Origin: Bartonella sp. MM73XJBT.G
GTDB taxonomy: Bacteria > Pseudomonadota > Alphaproteobacteria > Rhizobiales > Rhizobiaceae
Reading direction: 5' to 3'
DNA length: 64,000 nt
Assembly: GCF_028618435.1 (NCBI RefSeq)
Contig: NZ_JAQISW010000003.1
Span: forward strand, 1 to 64,000
The notes beneath the pieces were generated by a model, which made no database searches, was not told where the DNA came from, and saw only the letters and a list, made by a program, of their open reading frames with translations. Made by a program: the position numbers and the translations under genes. The stretch's first letter is position 1; the number at the start of each line of letters is the position of its first letter. Below are positions 58,560 to 64,000 of this stretch, piece after piece.

Positions 58560-59240
58560 ATGCCTAACGCCATGAATAACCCATTAACATCACTTTACCC
58601 AGAGCCACCCCAAAATTGCAATTTATGCCCTAGGCTTCATCAGTTTATTGCTGACTGGCGTGTGAAAGAACCACGTTGGCATAACGCACCGGTACGCCCT
58701 TTCTTTCCCTATAAAGGAGCAGACACAACGCGTCTTCTCATTGTTGGTCTTGCTCCCGGTTTACGAGGTGCTAATCGAACTGGGCGTCCATTTACGGGTG
58801 ATTATGCTGGACACTTACTTTATTCCACTTTAAAAAAATTCGGATTTGCCCAAGGAACCTTCGAAGAAAGAGCAGACGATACTCTTGAACTGATCGATGC
58901 TGCAATCGTTAACTCTGTTCGTTGTGTTCCACCAGAAAATAAACCCACCGGTGCTGAAATTAACACGTGCCGCTCTTTCTTCTCGCCTCTTTTAACAAAT
59001 CTTCCCGAACTTAAAGCAGTTATTACCTTAGGCACCATTGCACACCATTCAACCATACGCGCTCTTAATGCAAAAGTTTTAGCGCATCCTTTTGGACATG
59101 GCACAATCAATAACATTGGTAGATTACGCATCTTTTCCAGCTATCACTGTTCTCGTTATAATACGAATACCGGCCGCTTGACAGATGCTATGTTTCACCA
59201 AATTTTTCAAGCAGCCAAAACATACTTAGATCAATGCTAA
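58560..59240 (+). CDS. Uracil-DNA glycosylase, family 5 (UDGb-like)
   Basis: 226 residues. Removes uracil or other deaminated bases from DNA. Motif A GLAPGLRGANRTGRPFTGD (about 63-81) and the C-terminal motif SYHCSRYNTNTGRLT are those of the UDGb family. Four cysteines able to hold a 4Fe-4S cluster: Cys20, Cys23, about 122 (VRCVPP) and about 138 (NTCRSFF). Motif A lacks the catalytic Asp/Asn of other families, as normal for UDGb. Start uncertain between 58560 and 58572. Convergent with smpB. Confidence 0.9.
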   Translation: MPNAMNNPLTSLYPEPPQNCNLCPRLHQFIADWRVKEPRWHNAPVRPFFPYKGADTTRLLIVGLAPGLRGANRTGRPFTGDYAGHLLYSTLKKFGFAQGTFEERADDTLELIDAAIVNSVRCVPPENKPTGAEINTCRSFFSPLLTNLPELKAVITLGTIAHHSTIRALNAKVLAHPFGHGTINNIGRLRIFSSYHCSRYNTNTGRLTDAMFHQIFQAAKTYLDQC

Positions 59241-59264
59241 ATCAATAAAGCATATCCAAGCCGA

Positions 59265-59741
59265 TCATCCATATCTTTTTAAAAGTCTTGCTTTTTCACG
59301 TCCCCAATCACGTTTTTTTTCCGTTTCACGCTTATCATGAAGTTTTTTCCCACGGGCGAGAGCAATCTCTAACTTAACGCGCCCACGTTCGTTAAAATAA
59401 AGTTTGAGAGGAATAAGTGTCATTCCTTCACGGGATGTTGCATTAAAAAAGCGTGCCATTTCACGTTTTGAAAGTAATAATTTACGCAAACGTCGCGGCT
59501 CATGATTAAAACGATTGGCTTGCGTATATTCAGGAATATAGCTGTTGACTAACCATAATTCTCCATTTTCAAAACTGGCATAGCTTTCAGCAATATTAGC
59601 ATGATTAGAACGTAAAGACTTCACTTCCGCTCCTTGGAGAACAAGACCCGCCTCAAGATTATTCAGAATTTCAAAATTAAAACGAGCTTTACGATTATCA
59701 GCAATTATTTTCCGTGCAGGCGTGTTCTTTTTTTTATTCAT
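59265..59741 (-). CDS. smpB: SsrA-binding protein SmpB
   Basis: 158 residues. Brings tmRNA to stalled ribosomes. Conserved [28 protein letters not shown] and the basic C-terminal tail [20 protein letters not shown] that enters the mRNA channel. 18 bp after dapA. No tmRNA gene is visible in the window. Confidence 0.96.
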   Translation of the reverse strand: MNKKKNTPARKIIADNRKARFNFEILNNLEAGLVLQGAEVKSLRSNHANIAESYASFENGELWLVNSYIPEYTQANRFNHEPRRLRKLLLSKREMARFFNATSREGMTLIPLKLYFNERGRVKLEIALARGKKLHDKRETEKKRDWGREKARLLKRYG

Positions 59742-59759
59742 GGTTTTATCAATATCATT

Positions 59760-60644
59760 TTATGCTTTTAAAAGACCCGCATGAATAAGGGCTGCATCAA
59801 TAATCTTCTTGGTGCTCTCTGTTAATGGAACGATCGGAGAACGCACAGTTTCACCACAAAACCCCAATTTTGCAGCAGCATATTTAATCCCTGCAGGGCT
59901 AGGTTCAATAAACACAGCTCGATTGAGAGGCATGAGGCGATCATTTAATTCCCTTGCTGTTTTATAATCACCATGAAAGCAAGCAGCTTGAAGCTCTGCA
60001 CAAAGTTTTGGAGCAACATTGGAGGAAACTGAAATACATCCGACACCTCCATGGGCATTAAAACCTAATGCTGTACAATCATCACCAGAAAGCTGCACAA
60101 AATTTTTGCCACATTTTTCACCTTGTTCACTCACGCGCTCAATTCTGCTCGTTGCATCTTTAACACCAATGATATTGTTAAAGTCTTGATAAAGGCCTCT
60201 CATTGTTTCCACAGTCATATCGATAACAGAACGCCCTGGAATATTATAAATTATAATCGGGATAGAAACAGCTTTGGCAATAGAAGAAAAATGCTTATAT
60301 AAACCAGACTGATTGGGTCTATTATAATAGGGCGTAACAACCAAAACGGCATCTGCACCAGCTTTTTGCGCATATTGTGCAAGCTCTATAGCTTCACTTG
60401 TGCTATTGGATCCTGCTCCAGCAACAACAGGAACACGCTTTGCGACCTGCTCAACACACAATGCTATAATTCGCTTATGTTCTTCATGACTTAAAGTTGC
60501 TGATTCACCTGTCGTTCCAACAGGGCTTACACCGTTAATCCCTTGCGTGATCTGCCATTCAACAAATTCACAAAACGCTTTCTCATCAATTGCACCCTTC
60601 TGATCAAACGGTGTGATAAGCGCAGTTATAGCTCCCTTGAGCAT
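59760..60644 (-). CDS. dapA: 4-hydroxy-tetrahydrodipicolinate synthase
   Basis: 294 residues from the ATG at 60644 ([13 protein letters not shown]) with GGGAG eight bases upstream; the frame is open 23 codons further. Condenses pyruvate and aspartate semialdehyde toward lysine and diaminopimelate. GTTGESATL, Tyr in [13 protein letters not shown] and Schiff-base Lys in [10 protein letters not shown] are present. Operon with smpB. Confidence 0.96.
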   Translation of the reverse strand: MLKGAITALITPFDQKGAIDEKAFCEFVEWQITQGINGVSPVGTTGESATLSHEEHKRIIALCVEQVAKRVPVVAGAGSNSTSEAIELAQYAQKAGADAVLVVTPYYNRPNQSGLYKHFSSIAKAVSIPIIIYNIPGRSVIDMTVETMRGLYQDFNNIIGVKDATSRIERVSEQGEKCGKNFVQLSGDDCTALGFNAHGGVGCISVSSNVAPKLCAELQAACFHGDYKTARELNDRLMPLNRAVFIEPSPAGIKYAAAKLGFCGETVRSPIVPLTESTKKIIDAALIHAGLLKA

Positions 60645-60896
60645 GATAAACTCCCTATAATGTTCGCTTTTGTTTTTTTTAATAATCGCCTTTATAAATT
60701 TTAAATAAAGCATAATCTTGCTCTATTATTGAAGCAAGATGAATTTCAAAAAAAGCTTCCATAAAATGAAGATGTCCCTCCTTAAATTTTGAACATTTCT
60801 TTAAAATAAGCCATCCGTATTAACGCGTTTTTCATGCTTGTGTTCTATAAGACCTTAAGTTTCTTACAAAAAGCAAGGTCTCAAGGTCTTTTCTCT

Positions 60897-62990
60897 ATGC
60901 GTGTGTTTTCTACCTCTCTTTTCGTATCAACCTTTACTGCACTTATACTGGCAATAAGAATTTTATTTTCAAGTGCCTATGCACAAACACCTCTTTTACA
61001 TGGGAAAGCACCAATCCCTTCGACCCGTCCGATCCCCCTTGCCTTTAAACAAGAAGCTCAAAAGCTTCTTCAACACAGACACACGACTTCGCACAATACT
61101 GTGACACTCAAACATCTAAAAGCTGGACTAGATGCCCTTGCAAACAACAATATTGCAAAAACAATAAGTCTTCGTAATTCACTGGAAAAACATAGCCTTG
61201 ATCGTTATATTTTGACATGGGCGCTAGGGATGTCAAACCAAGATAATATACCAAGCTCTGAAATATATAACGCAATCAACATGCTAAAAGGATGGCCCGG
61301 TATAGAAACGATGCAACGCAATGCTGAGCGTGCTTTTCTTAACGAAACAAATGTCACACGCGCCATCATCCAAAAATTTTTGCATCATCCTCCTCTTACC
61401 GCACAAGGTATGGCTCTCTTTGCTAAAGCACTTATCGCAATGGGACAAATCACCCGTGCCCAATATATTATTGCGCCATGGTGGCATAAAACACCGCTTA
61501 ATGCAAAAGAAGAAATGTTTGTTCTTAAAAATGCAGGTGCTGCCTTAAAACCTATAGATCATTTTAAACGCATGCAGTTTATGCTGTATGCACATCGTTT
61601 TGATTCAGCGGCACGCGTTGCAAAATTAGCCCATGCTCAATCTCTTTTTGATGCTTTTGTAGCTGTTGAAAAAAATGATCCTAGAGCGACACAAAAATTA
61701 CAAGCTATAGAGAGAACATGGAAAAAAAATCCTCTCTTCCAGTTTGCTCGAATGCGTCATCTTCGGCGAACAGAGCAATATGATGCCGCAGCAACACTCA
61801 TGATGAAAACATCCAAAGATACCTTCCATCTTATGAACCCTCATTCATTGTGGAAAGAACAACGCGCCCTTTCTCGCGAAATGCTCGATTTAAACAAACC
61901 CCAAATGGCTTATCAACTCGTTGCAATGCACACTGGCTTGACATCTGCATTAGCTGTTGATGCTGAGTTTCACGCAGGATGGTACGCACTACGGTTTCTT
62001 CATAACCCTAAATTAGCAATGCAGCACTTTTCACGCATTCCTCAACTTTCTTCTTTACCTTTTTCTGCATCACGTGGATATTACTGGATGGGACGAACAG
62101 CAGAAACGCTAAGAGAACACAAAAATGCCCAACATTACTTTCATCGCGCTGCTCATTTTGGTACAACTTATTATGGTCAATTAGCCGCTGCACGACTCAA
62201 TCAAAAAAAGCTTAACATCTCCTTTCCTAAACCAACAACCGCTGAACGACAGCATTTTAGTGCAAGAAAAACTATTAAAGCAATTCAACGTCTTGAAGAA
62301 GCTGGCTATGCTGATTTTGCTAAAGTTTTTTATAGAGAGCTTGGAAAAAAAATAGAAAGCCCTGGTGAATTAGCCCTTTTGGCTGTTATGGCAGAAAAAA
62401 ATGGTGACTATTATACCAGCCTCAAAATCGGGAAAATGGCTGTTTTTCAAGGGAAAAATGTCGGGGCACTTTCTCATCCTCTGGGCGCTATACCAGCTTC
62501 TGCACATATTTCTGTAGAAGAAAAATCACTTATTTATGCTATTGCACGCCAAGAAAGCGAATTTAATCCAACAGCCATATCAAAAGCAGGTGCACAAGGT
62601 ATACTCCAATTGCTTCCTACAACAGCAAAAGCACTAGCAAGAAAATACTCAATCGCATGGTCTCATAAAAAATTCAGCAGTGATACTCATTATAATGTGA
62701 CATTAGGTGCTCATTTTCTCAATGAACAATTGGAACGTTTTAATGGATCCTATATCCTAACGCTCATTGGCTATAATGCGGGGCCCCGTCGAGTTAATGA
62801 ATGGATAAAACGTTATGGCGATCCTCGAGGAAAATCTCTCGATAACATCGTTGATTGGATTGAGCGCATTCCTTATACAGAAACACGGAATTACGTAATG
62901 CGCGTTATGGAAAATTACGGCGTCTACAAAGCAAGACTCACTGGAAAAATAGATATAAAAACCGACCTTCTTTCTGGTCGATGGAAATAA
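60897..62990 (+). CDS. Soluble lytic murein transglycosylase (Slt family)
   Basis: 697 residues from the ATG at 60897, with AAGG about ten bases upstream and a signal peptide right after it (ends near SSAYAQ); an ATG at 60834 adds 21 residues ahead of the signal and is less likely. Cleaves peptidoglycan with anhydromuramyl formation. A long superhelical alpha domain (about 60-530) precedes the SLT domain. Catalytic Glu near 553 in RQESEFNP, then AGAQGILQLLPTTAK and LIGYNAGPRRVNEWI. Divergent from dapA. Confidence 0.9.
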   Translation: MRVFSTSLFVSTFTALILAIRILFSSAYAQTPLLHGKAPIPSTRPIPLAFKQEAQKLLQHRHTTSHNTVTLKHLKAGLDALANNNIAKTISLRNSLEKHSLDRYILTWALGMSNQDNIPSSEIYNAINMLKGWPGIETMQRNAERAFLNETNVTRAIIQKFLHHPPLTAQGMALFAKALIAMGQITRAQYIIAPWWHKTPLNAKEEMFVLKNAGAALKPIDHFKRMQFMLYAHRFDSAARVAKLAHAQSLFDAFVAVEKNDPRATQKLQAIERTWKKNPLFQFARMRHLRRTEQYDAAATLMMKTSKDTFHLMNPHSLWKEQRALSREMLDLNKPQMAYQLVAMHTGLTSALAVDAEFHAGWYALRFLHNPKLAMQHFSRIPQLSSLPFSASRGYYWMGRTAETLREHKNAQHYFHRAAHFGTTYYGQLAAARLNQKKLNISFPKPTTAERQHFSARKTIKAIQRLEEAGYADFAKVFYRELGKKIESPGELALLAVMAEKNGDYYTSLKIGKMAVFQGKNVGALSHPLGAIPASAHISVEEKSLIYAIARQESEFNPTAISKAGAQGILQLLPTTAKALARKYSIAWSHKKFSSDTHYNVTLGAHFLNEQLERFNGSYILTLIGYNAGPRRVNEWIKRYGDPRGKSLDNIVDWIERIPYTETRNYVMRVMENYGVYKARLTGKIDIKTDLLSGRWK

Positions 62991-64000
62991 TATATCTTCT
63001 CAAATACGAGTAGGCTCTTAAGAGGACTTTGTTCCTTCCTAAAAAAGTACCCACATACAGCCTCACTTTTAACGTACAAGTTTAAGTGATTTAATTGATT
63101 CAGTATCAATAGAGCTGAGATAGGAAAATTCTACGCTATTCTGGGCTTTCATTCCAAATATAAAATAATGAATGATCATTATCAATCATCATGTTGCACA
63201 AATATTTCATTTCTTCTCAAGATATAAATGATAATAACATAGAAATTATCAATGTAAAAACAGTGAAACGAATAGCGTATCCTTTTACTGTTTCTTATTC
63301 ATCAACATTCAAGTCTTGTACAACAACACGTTTTTTCTGATTACAATATTTCTATCCCCCATAGGGGTAAGATATCACTACTATAGCTGTTTGGATCATC
63401 TCTAAAGCAAAAAGATAAACTCATTGAGTAAGACAACCTTAAAGATAAAAAAATATCCTCCTGCACCTTCTCTTTTCATTCATCTTTACAACTTTTAAAC
63501 ATATTCATATCTTTTAGCAATAAAGATGAAGCTTTACCTTTTGTTTCTCTCATTTTCACATATAAGATCACCCCCTTTATATAAAATAAAATATCTGTCC
63601 CAAATAGTATGTATTTCTTATGCCTATTTTTATTTTAAAAGGTATTTTTTAATGCTCTTAAGTTCATTTCACAACGGTGAATATGAAAAGTACTTATGAA
63701 AAATCTCTCTCGAATGGTATAGCGATTAGATATATCGCTTTTAATGAGATAAGAGTGATGCGCCTACCATCTCCCCTAATACCTGATATTGCAACAGCCT
63801 TTTCATTTAGAGCATTCATAAGAAATATGTTCACTCCTCAAACTTTTTACCCATGTTCTCCCTTGTGACGTCTCTTTAAGCGAATGGTTTTGATTGATTC
63901 AACGTCAAAAAAAACTAGAAAAAACTATATTTCATTCACATTATGAAATTATGAGCAATCATTCTAAACCAATATATTATCTAAACAGAAACCTTCATAA
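62991..64000. other. 1010-bp non-coding region to the right edge
   Basis: No gene seen. Contains a 10-bp palindrome CTCTTAAGAG (63014-63023), an AATGATCATT palindrome within an AT-rich stretch near 63169-63178, and copy 3 of the dispersed element at 63735-63990. A 63-codon ORF at 63677-63868 overlaps that copy and is not convincing. Confidence 0.45.
63735..63990 (+). repeat. Dispersed degenerate element, copy 3 (may continue past the window)
   Basis: Shares GGTTTTGATTGATTCAA (63886-63902) exactly with copy 2 and the flanking TGACGT and ATGAGCAA-type blocks with copies 1 and 2. The left boundary is uncertain; weaker similarity (ATATTGCAACAGCC against ACATTGCGATAGTCC) reaches about 63780. The most decayed of the three. 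Confidence 0.45.

Noticed and set aside
63165-63190. Possible Fur/Irr-like operator around AATGATCATT
   Set aside because: A short AT-rich palindrome with no gene immediately downstream in the window; expected by chance.
63677-63868. 63-codon ORF near the right edge
   Set aside because: It overlaps the decayed repeat copy and has no counterpart in the other copies.
1-64000. tRNA, rRNA, CRISPR array, intact insertion sequence or prophage
   Set aside because: Gaps were read for the T-loop GGTTCRA pattern, regular spaced repeats and transposase/integrase motifs; none was convincing.

Overview
The window reads as an AT-rich alphaproteobacterial chromosome. The best guess is Bartonella (Rhizobiales). 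Core gene order is rhizobial: lptF-lptG-lptD-surA-pdxA-rsmA; fabD-fabG-acpP-fabF-mltG; rpsF-rpsR-DUF2232-rplI-dnaB-radA-cvpA-purF; rpoZ-rsh-pyrE-DUF2062-acpS-lepB-rnc-era-recO. It is combined with wide non-coding gaps, low GC and a tandem array of large AIDA/pertactin-like autotransporters. The genus is an inference; no rRNA or other marker is present.

Region 1 (1-12.1 kb) is an accessory surface-protein locus. Three autotransporter genes lie head-to-tail on the minus strand. The first runs off the left edge, the second has 854 residues and the third 1834. Each has a signal peptide, a passenger of strand-loop-strand (AIDA-type) repeats ending in an autochaperone-like block, a linker and a C-terminal beta-barrel. 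The third carries three complete passenger units in series on one barrel. The barrel-coding DNA of the first and third genes is almost identical (positions 1-819 against 6320-7138, two mismatches seen), while the middle gene's barrel has diverged. This points to recent gene conversion or duplication.

Region 2 (12.1-14.3 kb) holds a metabolite:H+ symporter and, convergent to it, holC with two coupled small membrane-protein genes. Region 3 (14.7-22.3 kb) is the plus-strand envelope operon: LPS export (lptF, lptG, lptD), a SurA-like chaperone, pdxA and rsmA. Region 4 (22.3-28.7 kb, minus) has gmk, mltG, the fatty-acid genes fabF/acpP/fabG/fabD and a PAP2 phosphatase. Region 5 (29.0-38.0 kb, plus) covers ribosomal proteins, replication and repair (dnaB, radA), cvpA-purF and an SDR. 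Region 6 (38.0-43.9 kb, minus) has phospholipid synthesis (pssA, psd), an Atm1-type ABC exporter, a DUF421 protein and cysS. Region 7 (44.4-48.0 kb) has a small exported protein, pyrC (minus), ygfZ and an HD hydrolase. Region 8 (48.6-58.0 kb, minus) is a long gene train from rpoZ to panB. Region 9 (58.6-63.0 kb) has a family-5 uracil-DNA glycosylase, smpB, dapA and a soluble lytic transglycosylase.

Apart from the autotransporters, the most unusual structure is a degenerate dispersed sequence of about 400 bp. It occurs in three large gaps (about 2.6-3.0, 48.1-48.5 and 63.7-64.0 kb, the middle copy inverted) and keeps traces of coding homology. It looks like the relic of a repeated gene or mobile element. 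No tRNA, rRNA, CRISPR array, intact insertion sequence or prophage was seen. Several genes that I recall at these positions in related rhizobia (pepA, yicC, alr) are absent here, which fits genome reduction.
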